From NCBI GenBank assembly GCA_029226975.1, contig JAQXZB010000015.1, positions 1 through 64,000 of the forward strand: DNA of 64,000 bases, read 5' to 3'. Both the position numbers and the translations under genes were made by a program. Of the stretch, positions 1 to 9,366 are shown piece by piece. The notes beneath the pieces are model-generated. The model did no database searches and was not told the origin of the DNA. It was given only the letters and a program-made list of their open reading frames with translations. The first letter of the stretch is position 1. Every line of letters starts with the position of its first letter. This DNA is from Clostridiales bacterium. Lineage in GTDB: Bacteria > Bacillota > Clostridia > UBA1381.

Positions 1-124
1 AATCATCATATCTGCCGAGTCTTTCTACACATTTGCTTGTTGATTTACCGTTTTCATTACGAAAAGATTTATATACATAAAGAGTGTTATGACCATATTT
101 ACTTTTATCGATCATCAAATGCAT
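1..124 (-). CDS. IS1634-like transposase, N-terminal part (cut by window edge)
   Basis: On the minus strand an ATG at 124 opens a frame running off the window, giving 41 codons (starts MHLMIDKSKYGHNTLYVYKS, continues FRNENGKSTSKCVERLGRYD). A GGGG-type ribosome site lies about 9 bases before it. The pattern of a short K/N-rich start, then a YxxxSFRxENGKxxxKxVExLG block, is the usual opening of IS1634-family (IS4-related) transposases. The catalytic DDE domain would lie outside the window, so activity cannot be judged. A stem-loop terminator reading the same way sits just upstream (193-217), as is common for elements shielded from outside transcription. Confidence 0.7.
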   Translation of the reverse strand, partial: MHLMIDKSKYGHNTLYVYKSFRNENGKSTSKCVERLGRYDD

Positions 125-192
125 ATTTCATCACCCCTCTACATTATATCACAAACCACCACAAACTACAATACCAAATTCAAAATTTGACG

Positions 193-217
193 ACAAAAAA
201 ACGCCGAAAATGGCGTT
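193..217 (-). terminator. Rho-independent terminator, minus strand
   Basis: Read on the minus strand, AACGCC-ATTTTC-GGCGTT is followed directly by a run of T. It would stop transcription entering the transposase gene from the right. Confidence 0.6.
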
Positions 218-524
218 GTTATCACATTATTTTATGGTTGTTTTGCTGTGCGAGCTTCAAAAAGTGTCAAATTCCCGGGAGGCTGACGTATCCCAAGAGG
301 TACTGGTGGACTTTGGCGAAGAAATACGGCAGGCACAGCCTTGTGTGCAGGACGAGATTAAAGCACGTCTGATGCCCATGAAATGTGAATATACACTGAA
401 GTCAAGAATATACGGACTGTGCAGAGGAGGCAGCAAGGAGCAGACCATATGTGATATCCTGACAATGGACATAAGCGAGGAATTAAAGTATGCGGTGTTG
501 GAGCCGGTTTTAAGAATAGTATAA
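210..524 (+). pseudogene. Unrecognised ORF, probable remnant
   Basis: An open frame of up to 104 codons ends at 524. The part from about 265 on reads like real protein (charged, alternating helix-like pattern, ending EELKYAVLEPVLRIV). No ribosome site precedes any ATG, and the first 20 residues read through the region flanking the insertion element. I do not recognise the family. The simplest reading is the 3' end of a gene cut by the insertion element at the left edge, but it could also be non-coding. Confidence 0.3.
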
Positions 525-558
525 ATTATACAAATTTGCGAAATAAGTCGTTAATATA

Positions 559-587
559 TTGATTTTATTTTTGATTTGTGTTATTAT
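559..587 (+). promoter_or_regulatory. Promoter of the phosphofructokinase gene
   Basis: TTGATT (559-564), 17-base spacer, TATTAT (582-587), about 43 bases before the start codon. Confidence 0.7.
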
Positions 588-629
588 AGTAACGTAAGAG
601 AATTTGTATTAAATTTATAGGAGTAGCAA

Positions 630-1871
630 ATGTTAAAAGGAAATGTAATAGTAGGACAGTCGGGAGGTCCCACCTCTGTGATAAATTCCAGTCTTGTAGG
701 CGTGTTTAAGGCGTCAAAGGACAACGGTGCGGGGACGGTATACGGTATGTTGCATGGAATAGAGGGATTGCTTAAAAGGCAATATGTGGATTTGTCGGAG
801 CATATAAGGTCGGAACTGGAGGTGGAGCTTTTAAAAAGAACACCGTCATCATTTCTCGGCTCCTGCCGCTTTAAGCTGCCTGAGCCTGATGAGAATACAC
901 AGATATATGAACAGCTATTTAATATCCTTACAGAACTCGATATAAAGCATTTTTTCTATATCGGCGGGAACGATTCAATGGATACCATAAAGAAGCTGTC
1001 ATATTACGGTAAGGAAACAGGCAGGGATATAACCTTTATAGGTGTGCCAAAAACCATCGACAATGATCTTGCGATTACGGACCATACTCCGGGCTACGGC
1101 AGTGCAGCAAAGTATATTGCATCTGTAATGAAGGAGATAATCAGGGATTCTAAAATCTATGATCTCGATTCCGTAACAATAGTAGAGATTATGGGGCGAA
1201 ATGCCGGCTGGCTTACTGCCGCATCCGCATTATCGAAGGGTGAGGATTGTGTAGGACCGGATTTGATTTATCTTCCCGAAATACCTTTTGATTACAATGA
1301 ATTTATAAGTAAAATCGAAAGGAAAAAGAAGGAGCGAAAGTCGGTTGTTATTGCTGTATCGGAGGGCATAAGAACGAAAGACGGGCTTTATGTCTGCGAA
1401 AATGATAAACCGGGATATGGGGATTCGTTCGGACATAACATACTGGGAGGTACGGCCCTAAAGCTTGCTGATTTTGTGGGCTCGGAGTTGGGAGTAAAGG
1501 CGAGAGGAATTGAGCTTTCAACCCTGCAGCGCTGTGCTTCGCATATTGTGTCGCGGACAGATATAACTGAGGCATATATGGCGGGCGCAGATGCGGTCAA
1601 ACTGGCAATGAAGGGTGAGAGCGGGAAGATGATTATATTTGACAGAATATCAAATGATCCTTATCTTATATCGACTGCCGGTTATGATGTGAATATGATA
1701 GCGAACAAAGAGAAGCTTGTTCCGAAGGAATGGATAATTGATGACGGCACATACATTTCAAATGATTTTGCTGTCTATGCCGCGCCGTTAATCATAGGCG
1801 AACTGCCGCCGTTTATGGTGGAGGGGCTGCCGAGACATTTGTATATAGATGACGCGGCAATAAAAAGCTAA
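630..1871 (+). CDS. pfp: 6-phosphofructokinase, PPi-dependent type
   Basis: Phosphorylates fructose 6-phosphate in glycolysis in the cytosol, probably with pyrophosphate. The 413-residue protein has the phosphofructokinase fold: GQSGGPTS at 9-16 (phosphoryl-donor loop), GGND at 112-115, PKTIDND at 140-146 (TIDND holds the catalytic Asp), MGRNAGW at 188-194. Aspartate in the GGND position and the PKTIDND form are typical of PPi enzymes; ATP enzymes have GGDGS and GTIDND. Start ATG 630 follows TAGGAG with good spacing. Monocistronic: own promoter at 559-587 and a strong terminator at 1925-1968. Donor preference is inferred from motifs only. Confidence 0.88.
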   Translation: MLKGNVIVGQSGGPTSVINSSLVGVFKASKDNGAGTVYGMLHGIEGLLKRQYVDLSEHIRSELEVELLKRTPSSFLGSCRFKLPEPDENTQIYEQLFNILTELDIKHFFYIGGNDSMDTIKKLSYYGKETGRDITFIGVPKTIDNDLAITDHTPGYGSAAKYIASVMKEIIRDSKIYDLDSVTIVEIMGRNAGWLTAASALSKGEDCVGPDLIYLPEIPFDYNEFISKIERKKKERKSVVIAVSEGIRTKDGLYVCENDKPGYGDSFGHNILGGTALKLADFVGSELGVKARGIELSTLQRCASHIVSRTDITEAYMAGADAVKLAMKGESGKMIIFDRISNDPYLISTAGYDVNMIANKEKLVPKEWIIDDGTYISNDFAVYAAPLIIGELPPFMVEGLPRHLYIDDAAIKS

Positions 1872-1924
1872 ATAAACATAATTAAAAAAAGGAACGGTCA
1901 GCCGGATAAGCCGGCTACGGAACG

Positions 1925-1968
1925 CCCCGGATTTTATGCAAGAGCATTGCACAAAATCCGGGGTTTTT
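1925..1968 (+). terminator. Rho-independent terminator after pfp
   Basis: An 11-bp stem, CCCCGGATTTT (1925-1935) with AAAATCCGGGG (1953-1963), then TTTTT. Confidence 0.9.
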
Positions 1969-2379
1969 ATATGCATTTTTAGTAAAATCTCAATGTTTGT
2001 TTTGTGTTTTACGAGGTCTTTTTTAGTATAACTTTTTGATCGATTTTGACATTGGATTGCTGCGGGAAGAACCGCATTTATATTGCAAAAATTCACCCGA
2101 ATATAAGGAATTGAATACCAAAATACAAGGTTTTTCGCGGAAAAACAGGCATGCCGAGAACCCGCTGTGAAAAATGAATATGAGTTGAAATTGGGTGTAA
2201 ATGGCGAGTAGAGTTTTGCAACAAAGACGAAATCTGCTTGTTGCGGGGGTGTGTGAGCCTATGTTAGACTGGTGGCAGTGACAATGACGGCACAGTTAAT
2301 GCCGATAATATGGGGTACGGCTGATAAAAATGCGTGTTGTTCTTGTTGCCATTATGCTGATATAGGAGTGATTTGATTT
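1969..2379 (+). other. Gene-free interval upstream of the surface-protein operon
   Basis: No convincing gene in about 410 bases. It holds a short hairpin (GTTTTTC-GCG-GAAAAAC near 2129-2146), the conserved promoter/operator block at 2214-2271, and a leader of about 100 bases with the ribosome site of the 2380 gene (AGGAGTGA near 2365). Its length and A+T-rich start suit a regulated promoter region. Confidence 0.5.
2214..2271 (+). promoter_or_regulatory. Conserved promoter/operator block (copy 1)
   Basis: TTTTGCAA at 2214, TTGCG at 2241 and TATGTTAGACTG at 2260-2271. The same three words occur with identical spacing at 20372-20429, ahead of the sugar ABC importer. TATGTT is the likely -10 element; no good -35 is present, which suits an activator-dependent promoter. 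The likely activator is the AraC protein encoded at 17923-20211, next to copy 2 (inference). Confidence 0.65.
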
Positions 2380-4026
2380 ATGAAAAAGAAGATGACGTCG
2401 GTTGGTCTGATTGTTTCAATGCTGCTTGGTTTATCTGCTCAGGCGGGCGCATTGGATGTAACAAATGAAGGTTATATTGACATAACCGGAGAAGGCGCAG
2501 CGGCGGGATCGGTAGTTACGGTGGAAATTATTGACGGACATACGAATCTATCGAATGAAGGCGTGTGGAGCAGCTTTTCGGATAACGGCGAAAAGACGTT
2601 GTTTATGGGAACAACCAATGCTGATGATGACGGAAAATATGAGTTGGGAGTTTTTCTTACAGACAGCGGAAGCTATATTGTAAGAGTGGGCAATGATAAT
2701 TTTGATGCTGTTAAAGAAGACGCGCTTAATTTCATAAATGAGGAAAAAATGAAAAACAGCATAGACGCATTGAAAGCTGCTGTGGACGGAGAAGACATTG
2801 ACGCAGTTAGGGAAGTTCTTGAAAATAACCGTTTTGATTTGGGCGTTTTTTCTAATGTGGGCTATGATGCGGATATGGAAAAGACCGCTGAAATACTTTA
2901 TCTTTACATAAAAAGTAATTTGGATTTAATAACCGAGGATACAATGGCGGTTATCATAGAAAAAGCCTGCATTTTATCCATTCTCTCAAGCGATTCTTTT
3001 GCGGGTTTTGAAAAATATTCGGACGGATTTGGTATAAGCGACTTAAAGGTTTCTGAATTTTATAAAGACACATACGCTCAGGAATTTACGAAAATGATGA
3101 AAAGTGATAATCCGAAAACTATCGAGGAGTACAACGATGCTCTTGAAAAAAATATATTGATCAGCCTTGTTAAGCTTAATGACAGCTCGGAAGATCTTAT
3201 GAAATGCATGAAGATGTATGCCGGGAAGATAGGAATTGATGAGACAAATATAACTTCGGATATGTGTAAGGCACTGATGGGCGCCGGTAATATAAACAGC
3301 TATTCGGACATTAAAAACTTTGTACAGAGCTATTTAAGCAAAAATAATAATCAAACCGGCGGCAGCGGTAGTACCGGGACGGGAAGCTACAGCGGAAAAA
3401 CATCAAGCAGCTCCTCCGGAGTCGGGAACATGACATATTCTCAGGAGTATATACCCGCCTCATCACAAACTTCGGTAGAAATTTTTAGTGATATGGAAGG
3501 ATACGGTTGGGCAAAAGGCTCGGTTGAGGGACTTTTCAAAAAGGGTATAGTATCAGGAAGAGACGGCGGGAGGTTTGAGCCCGGTGATAATGTAAAAAGA
3601 GAAGAAATTGTTAAGATGCTTGTAAAATTATTCGAGCTTTCGGTTATAGGCAGCAAGCTACCGTTTTTGGACGTGGCTGAAGATGAGTGGTATACGGAAT
3701 TTGTTGAATGTGCATACCACAGCGGTATTATAAACGGTTATTCAGACACGATTTTCGGTATTGGCGACCGGGTTTCAAGAGAAGATTTGGCAGTGATGAT
3801 TGTAAGAGCGGCTCAGGCGTGTGATTACACGTTTAAAAGTACGGCACAAACACAATTTGCGGACGAGGCGGATATTGCAGAGTATGCAAAGGATGCGGTA
3901 AAAATCCTTTCGGACGCGGGGATAATTGACGGTGATGAAAACGCAAGATTTAATCCCAAACAAAAAGCAACCAGAGCGGAAAGCGCAAAAATACTCTGGA
4001 CGACAATTCAAAACTGCACGAAATAA
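2380..4026 (+). CDS. Exported S-layer-homology protein
   Basis: First gene of the six-gene exported-protein operon. A signal peptide (residues 1-25, ending AQAGA) is followed by a small beta-type region to about 110 with alternating Val/Gly/Asp, a helical middle (about 115-325), a Gly/Ser/Thr linker (about 325-350), and three SLH repeats at about 370-545 (for example FEPGDNVKREEIVKMLVKLF, RFNPKQKATRAESAKIL). SLH repeats bind pyruvylated secondary cell-wall polymer, so the protein is probably held on the cell surface. No catalytic motif is recognised; a scaffold or glycan-binding role is possible. Start ATG 2380 follows AGGAGTGA. The next gene is 21 bases downstream. Confidence 0.8.
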   Translation: MKKKMTSVGLIVSMLLGLSAQAGALDVTNEGYIDITGEGAAAGSVVTVEIIDGHTNLSNEGVWSSFSDNGEKTLFMGTTNADDDGKYELGVFLTDSGSYIVRVGNDNFDAVKEDALNFINEEKMKNSIDALKAAVDGEDIDAVREVLENNRFDLGVFSNVGYDADMEKTAEILYLYIKSNLDLITEDTMAVIIEKACILSILSSDSFAGFEKYSDGFGISDLKVSEFYKDTYAQEFTKMMKSDNPKTIEEYNDALEKNILISLVKLNDSSEDLMKCMKMYAGKIGIDETNITSDMCKALMGAGNINSYSDIKNFVQSYLSKNNNQTGGSGSTGTGSYSGKTSSSSSGVGNMTYSQEYIPASSQTSVEIFSDMEGYGWAKGSVEGLFKKGIVSGRDGGRFEPGDNVKREEIVKMLVKLFELSVIGSKLPFLDVAEDEWYTEFVECAYHSGIINGYSDTIFGIGDRVSREDLAVMIVRAAQACDYTFKSTAQTQFADEADIAEYAKDAVKILSDAGIIDGDENARFNPKQKATRAESAKILWTTIQNCTK

Positions 4027-4047
4027 TTATTATACGGAGGTAAAAAA

Positions 4048-6846
4048 ATGAGAAAAATAATTTCATTGGTGCTTTGCTGCATTATGCTTATAACATCATT
4101 TACGGCAATTTATGCGGAGGAAGAAGCACAAAACTATAATTATGATAAAATTGTGGCGGTATTTCAAAATGCGGGAGTTATTGACAGCGGTGAGATGAAC
4201 GATGCGGACTTTGCGTCTGTGCTGACAAGAGCGGAATTTGCGGACTATGTCGCAAAGCTTATGAACGTTCATGCATCTGCAAACGATATAATGTATGTTG
4301 ATGTGCCCACGGATAATTTGTATGCAGGCAGTATAAACTATCTGGCGCAAAGCGGAATTTTATCGGTTCCTGCCGATATGAGATTTTATCCGGATGCGGC
4401 TGTTACATACGATGAGGCATTGGCAATGATTTTGCGTGCGGCAGGATATGAAATTGTCGCACAAGTGAACGGGGGTTATCCGGCGGGATACAGATCGGTT
4501 GCATCGACCCTTAAAATCAAAACTCTTGCAAAAAATGCAAATTCATTGACAATGGGAGAGGGATTAAGACTTCTGCTTGAGGGAGCAACGGCAGGAATGT
4601 ATGCGTCCGGTGAATCGGGAGCCAAGGGTTATCAGTTTAAAACGAAGGACGATACTCTTTTATCAAGTTATCATAATATATACCTGCAAGAGGGGAAAAT
4701 GTACTCGGCAAACGGCGCGAGTATAAGCAAGAGCTATTCGGCAGATGAAAATAAAGCGAATATAGACGGCTTGCTTTATGCTTGCCGACAGGATTTGAAT
4801 GCAGAGAATTTCCTCGGAAACAATATTGAGTTTTTCTACAAGCTTGATGATTCGGACGATAATGCGGAATTGATTTATCTCGAAAAGAAAAGCAGTGACA
4901 GTGAGATTGAAATATTATCGGAAAATATTGTTTCATTCGACCCTGCAAGCTTTACCGTAAAATATTTTAAAACAAGCGACTCTGCCAAGACAACAACGGC
5001 AACAATTATGCGTTCGGCAGGTATTGTTTATAACGGCAGACCGGATGACGGCAGTGTTTCGGCGCTTATAAATTCACTGAAGGATGATAACTGCCACGGA
5101 ACGATTTGTCTTAAGGATACCGATTCACAATCGGGATATGATTTGATAATTATCAAAAGATATAAAACCGCGGCGGTTACCGGATACAGTGACGATACAA
5201 TATATAATGCGCTCGACACCGCTCATAATATATGTACCAATGATTACGGCAATATGACTGTTAAAACACCGGACGGGCTTGAAACCAAAATACATAAAAG
5301 CTTCCCGTATGTTGCTGATATTGCCGAGTCAAAGGATAAAGAAAAATTGGAAATTATTATTTGTTCGGAATCCGTATCGGGAGTGTTAAATGAAGTAAAC
5401 GGTACAAATTCAATGGTTAAGCTTGATGACGAGTATTACAAAGTAGACGAAAGCTACTTAAATCAGGTTCAGGCTAAATTAACAATAGGTGTAGCGTATA
5501 CAATGTATATGAACTCCGAGGGCAAAATTACTTATTATGTCGCATCCGTAAATGATGAGTACAGGGTGGGATACCTCTTAAGAGCCACAGCCTATGAAGA
5601 AGATGAGTACAGAATCAAGATGCGGATATTCGACCATGATACAAGCGCTTTTGACTCATATATACTGGCGGATAAAGTAAAAATTGACGAAGTACAATAT
5701 GACAATGAGCCGTTAAAAGCTCTAAGCGCCATGCCCGGAGTAACGGGTATAGTGTCCGTAAATACCGATGACAGGGCAAATTCACCTAATGTAAAACCGC
5801 AGCTTATTCGCTACAAATCAGACGAAAACAAGAATATTACAGCTATAGACACAACAACACTTACCGATGAAGAGGACGAGGATAACACCTTGCAGTCAAT
5901 CCGTACCGCATCGGGGAAAAAAGTAAACTATAACGGTGGATTGAAAAGAATGGACCTTACAATTATCTATAACAGCACAAATACAAAGGTTATTGTTGTG
6001 CCGGAGCTGGACGATGAAGGCAAGATGGAGGTAGGTGGCGAGAAAACCTCCGATGTGGAAAGCTATTTCTCTACAATGAAAACAGATATTCTGGCAGATA
6101 AAGACAAGGAAATGTATGCATATAATTATAACGGATCCACTCCGTATGCAGACGCTGTTGTATATGTGGGAAGCGCAAAAACAACAAACTATAATGCTAT
6201 GATGTTTATAGAATTTATAAAGGCGCTTGACAAAGACGGTGAAGCGGCAGACGCTATGCGTGTTAATGAAGCGGGAGCGGAAAAGACATACATAATTGAC
6301 AAGCATACGGAAATTCCGGATGGTATTACTCAGGGAGATATTATCGGAATAGGTCAGGCTGCTGACGGAAGTATAACGCAGATTGATTTTATGTATGACC
6401 GAGAAACGGACAAGTACTGCGGTGACAGACTGTATAACGATAAGTATGATTACCATACAGGCGCTTGGTGGGACGATTATATTTATAATCTTCCCGGTTA
6501 TGAAGGATCATATGCATACAGAGATGTCGGCAGACAGATGTCTAAGGGCTATGTATATAAGAGGTTGGGGACATTCGTTCAGTTCTCATATATACCGGGT
6601 ACCTTGGAGGATATAGAACATGTGGATAAAGACGGAAAAATAACTAAGCACTTGTCATATGAATGCGTTGACCTAAACGGTCGTCCGATTGTGGTATATG
6701 ACAGCAATGCGCGCGGAAATAATCATGTGTCAAACGGAACAATAGATGACATACTCGATTATAAAACAGCCGGATACAGTTGTACAAAGATGATTTTGTA
6801 TTCATACGGCACAAAGGATTGCGCTTCTGTATTTATCTATAAATAA
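4048..6846 (+). CDS. Large exported protein with N-terminal SLH-like repeats
   Basis: 932 residues. A signal peptide (1-23, ending TAIYA) precedes three degenerate SLH-like repeats at about 30-180 (LTRAEFADYVAKLM, RFYPDAAVTYDEALAMILRA, LTMGEGLRLLL). The remaining ~750 residues are rich in Asp, Tyr, Asn, Thr and beta strands and match no family I can name. The order is reversed from the previous gene, where SLH repeats are C-terminal, suggesting two wall-anchored partners of one surface complex. Ribosome site ACGGAGG at about 4035. Gap of 12 bases to the next gene. Function unknown. Confidence 0.75.
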   Translation: MRKIISLVLCCIMLITSFTAIYAEEEAQNYNYDKIVAVFQNAGVIDSGEMNDADFASVLTRAEFADYVAKLMNVHASANDIMYVDVPTDNLYAGSINYLAQSGILSVPADMRFYPDAAVTYDEALAMILRAAGYEIVAQVNGGYPAGYRSVASTLKIKTLAKNANSLTMGEGLRLLLEGATAGMYASGESGAKGYQFKTKDDTLLSSYHNIYLQEGKMYSANGASISKSYSADENKANIDGLLYACRQDLNAENFLGNNIEFFYKLDDSDDNAELIYLEKKSSDSEIEILSENIVSFDPASFTVKYFKTSDSAKTTTATIMRSAGIVYNGRPDDGSVSALINSLKDDNCHGTICLKDTDSQSGYDLIIIKRYKTAAVTGYSDDTIYNALDTAHNICTNDYGNMTVKTPDGLETKIHKSFPYVADIAESKDKEKLEIIICSESVSGVLNEVNGTNSMVKLDDEYYKVDESYLNQVQAKLTIGVAYTMYMNSEGKITYYVASVNDEYRVGYLLRATAYEEDEYRIKMRIFDHDTSAFDSYILADKVKIDEVQYDNEPLKALSAMPGVTGIVSVNTDDRANSPNVKPQLIRYKSDENKNITAIDTTTLTDEEDEDNTLQSIRTASGKKVNYNGGLKRMDLTIIYNSTNTKVIVVPELDDEGKMEVGGEKTSDVESYFSTMKTDILADKDKEMYAYNYNGSTPYADAVVYVGSAKTTNYNAMMFIEFIKALDKDGEAADAMRVNEAGAEKTYIIDKHTEIPDGITQGDIIGIGQAADGSITQIDFMYDRETDKYCGDRLYNDKYDYHTGAWWDDYIYNLPGYEGSYAYRDVGRQMSKGYVYKRLGTFVQFSYIPGTLEDIEHVDKDGKITKHLSYECVDLNGRPIVVYDSNARGNNHVSNGTIDDILDYKTAGYSCTKMILYSYGTKDCASVFIYK

Positions 6847-6858
6847 GGAGGGTAAGAG

Positions 6859-9348
6859 ATGAAAAAAACGCTTTCAATGATCTGCCTTATAGTGTATCTC
6901 GTAACCGGCATGGGGTTTTCCGTTGCGTTTGCCGAGAGCTATGGTGAACAAATAAAAATAGAAACAGATCAAACAGCCGCCATTTTCTATGATAACGATG
7001 CTGCGGAATTTGCGATAAAGATTACAAACACAGCAAAACAGGCAGTGGAATACAGAGTAAAATATGAAGTGATTTTTAAAAACTACAACTATGATTCCTA
7101 TAAGGAAAATGTTGATGAGGTTTTAAAAAAGAGTACGGTAAGAGAAAATGTGCCGGTAAGCAAAACAAAAAGCTTCACCGATACCCTGTGCATTGATCTT
7201 AGCGGTGAAAAATACGGTTTGTACACTCTTAAGGCAACAGTGACGGACGCGGCAGGCGGCGTTGTCGCTCAAAATCAAATGCCCTTTGCCAAGTCAACCG
7301 TAAGCGAGAAGCTAAGCAAGACCTACGGCGCAGGCGTACATTTAACAAGATACGCAGATCCCAATGTTGTGTTTGAGCTTATGAAAAATGCCGGCTTGGG
7401 GCTTGCAAGAGATGACTTTAACTGGAGTAAGTACGAATTGTCAGAAGGAGAGTATGCTCTTAGTGAAAGCCAGGTTTCTACCCTTAAAAGCGCGAGAAAA
7501 TACGGTATAGATATGCTTGCGATTTTAACGGGCTACAACAGCCTCTACAGCCAAAATGCCACATACCCAACTATTCCGGACGACAGCGTGTATGATGCGC
7601 AGACGGGAAAAACATATGCGGACGCATATAAAAACTATGTTGCAAGCTTTGTGAGTGAGCCTCTTGTTAAAAATACGGTCAGTATGGTCGAGGTTATGAA
7701 CGAACCAGCGGCAGTGGTACCGGGCGGACTCGCCGAGCAGGAGGCCGGACCGCTTTATGTAAAAGCGGGCAAAGCCTATGCAAAGGCGACCGCCGCCGCA
7801 TATGATGCCGTAAAAGAAACAAATCCGAATATAAAGGTGGGCGCGTTTTCTACCTTTAGAATCGGTTACGAGGCGGACTATTTTATTGACGGTGCTTTAA
7901 GCAATATGAATAAGCAATACTATGACGCTTTTACGATTCATGACTATAAGGAACGGGGAACAGACGGTGACCCCGAACCGGGGTATCCTACGGAATCAGA
8001 AAAAAATTGGTATCCGCATTTGGACGGCGCAGTGGCAACCATTAAACATTTTGATGATTTAATGTGCGGAAACACACAAGCTCCCTACACAAAGAATAAG
8101 TACACCGCTTTTTCAAACAAAGAGCGTTGGTATACGGAGCGAGGATATTCAACCGATGATAAGCCCGGCGACAGCAATGTTTCAAAAAATCCTTATTATG
8201 ACCAGGCGCTGAATCTTGTTCGGTCCAAAATCGTTACGGACGCATATAACAACGGCACTATGACGGATAAAACATGGATATATGATTTTTCCGACGATCC
8301 TCTTGAAAAAGTGGATAACAGCATAAGAGAATCATCCTTTGGAATTACCGAGTCATATACGGATGCGGTGCCTTATGCCGCAAAACCGGCATATATCGCC
8401 GTTGCAAATTATAACAGCCTTGTTGCCGATGCCACAAAATGCGAGAAGGTGGACGGAGATGATATTAACGAGGCGGCGGGCGATTATATTTATAAATACA
8501 CCTGCCCCGAAAGAGAGGTATATATCCCGTACCATACAAAGGGCGGCGAACCGGCGCAAATATGCGAGCTTGCATTTGAACGCATAGGCAGCCAAAAAGA
8601 AGTGCATGTGTATGATTTCTGGGGCAATGAGATTGACGAAAACGATATATATCAAGACGGTAAATATCAGCTTACAAAGCAGCCCTATTATATATGCGTA
8701 GGAACTCCTGTAAACAGAAATGCGACGCAGGGAGATACAAATGAAAGAGATATAATTACAATTGAGGGTAAAATTGCGTCGGGGCAAAGCGGTAAAAGGG
8801 TGTCGCTGGTCGTTGTAAAGTCCGGTGAAGAACTGAGCATAGGAAACATTACCAATGCCATTGCTCTAAACCAAATGCTGACCGATGAGGGCGGAAGCTT
8901 CAGCTTTGAATGCAGTGTTCCTAAGCAGAACGGTCCGTATAAGGCATATGTCACATCCGAGGACTGCGATATTCCCGTGGTGTTTGATATTATGGCATCG
9001 CAGGTTAAGAAAATAAATATTTCCTTATTAAACGGAATGATTAAGCTAAAGTCAAATGATTTGAAAATGGTGGATTTGTCAAACCTGTCCGCGATTGTTG
9101 AATATTCAACCGTAGCAGAACAAATTCCGTATCAAATGTATTGCGCCCTGTATAAAAACAATGTCTGCCTTCATGTTACAAACATCTCCGACAGATTGGA
9201 AAGCATGAGCAGCGGAAACAATATATATCCGATGACTTTTGCCGGGGACAACGGTGAGAATGTGGATTTTGATAAGGTAATGCTGTTTATGTTCGACGGT
9301 AACGGAGCATTAAGACCTCTGTGCTCGGCATATACGGTAAAGGAATGA
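6859..9348 (+). CDS. Exported glycoside hydrolase, clan GH-A-like
   Basis: 829 residues. A signal peptide (1-25, ending SVAFA) is followed by a beta-sandwich (about 28-150) and a TIM-barrel-like region (about 155-540) with barrel-type signatures: YGAGVHLTRYADPN, GLARDDFNWSKYE, and VEVMNEP, where Glu282 would be the acid/base. Glu427 in WYTERGY is a candidate nucleophile. A barrel-closing beta domain and two more beta domains follow, the last ending FMFDGNGALRPLCSAYTVKE. The NEP motif places it in clan GH-A (GH5/GH39/GH2-type); I cannot assign a family or substrate. It has no SLH repeats, so it is either secreted or held by its SLH neighbours. Confidence 0.7.
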   Translation: MKKTLSMICLIVYLVTGMGFSVAFAESYGEQIKIETDQTAAIFYDNDAAEFAIKITNTAKQAVEYRVKYEVIFKNYNYDSYKENVDEVLKKSTVRENVPVSKTKSFTDTLCIDLSGEKYGLYTLKATVTDAAGGVVAQNQMPFAKSTVSEKLSKTYGAGVHLTRYADPNVVFELMKNAGLGLARDDFNWSKYELSEGEYALSESQVSTLKSARKYGIDMLAILTGYNSLYSQNATYPTIPDDSVYDAQTGKTYADAYKNYVASFVSEPLVKNTVSMVEVMNEPAAVVPGGLAEQEAGPLYVKAGKAYAKATAAAYDAVKETNPNIKVGAFSTFRIGYEADYFIDGALSNMNKQYYDAFTIHDYKERGTDGDPEPGYPTESEKNWYPHLDGAVATIKHFDDLMCGNTQAPYTKNKYTAFSNKERWYTERGYSTDDKPGDSNVSKNPYYDQALNLVRSKIVTDAYNNGTMTDKTWIYDFSDDPLEKVDNSIRESSFGITESYTDAVPYAAKPAYIAVANYNSLVADATKCEKVDGDDINEAAGDYIYKYTCPEREVYIPYHTKGGEPAQICELAFERIGSQKEVHVYDFWGNEIDENDIYQDGKYQLTKQPYYICVGTPVNRNATQGDTNERDIITIEGKIASGQSGKRVSLVVVKSGEELSIGNITNAIALNQMLTDEGGSFSFECSVPKQNGPYKAYVTSEDCDIPVVFDIMASQVKKINISLLNGMIKLKSNDLKMVDLSNLSAIVEYSTVAEQIPYQMYCALYKNNVCLHVTNISDRLESMSSGNNIYPMTFAGDNGENVDFDKVMLFMFDGNGALRPLCSAYTVKE

Positions 9349-9366
9349 TGGTAAGGCGGTGAAAAA

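Noticed and set aside
5896-6456. 186-codon minus-strand frame inside the 932-residue protein gene
   Set aside because: It is antisense to a gene with clear signal peptide and codon bias, has no ribosome site and reads as low-quality Ile/Val/Cys-rich sequence.
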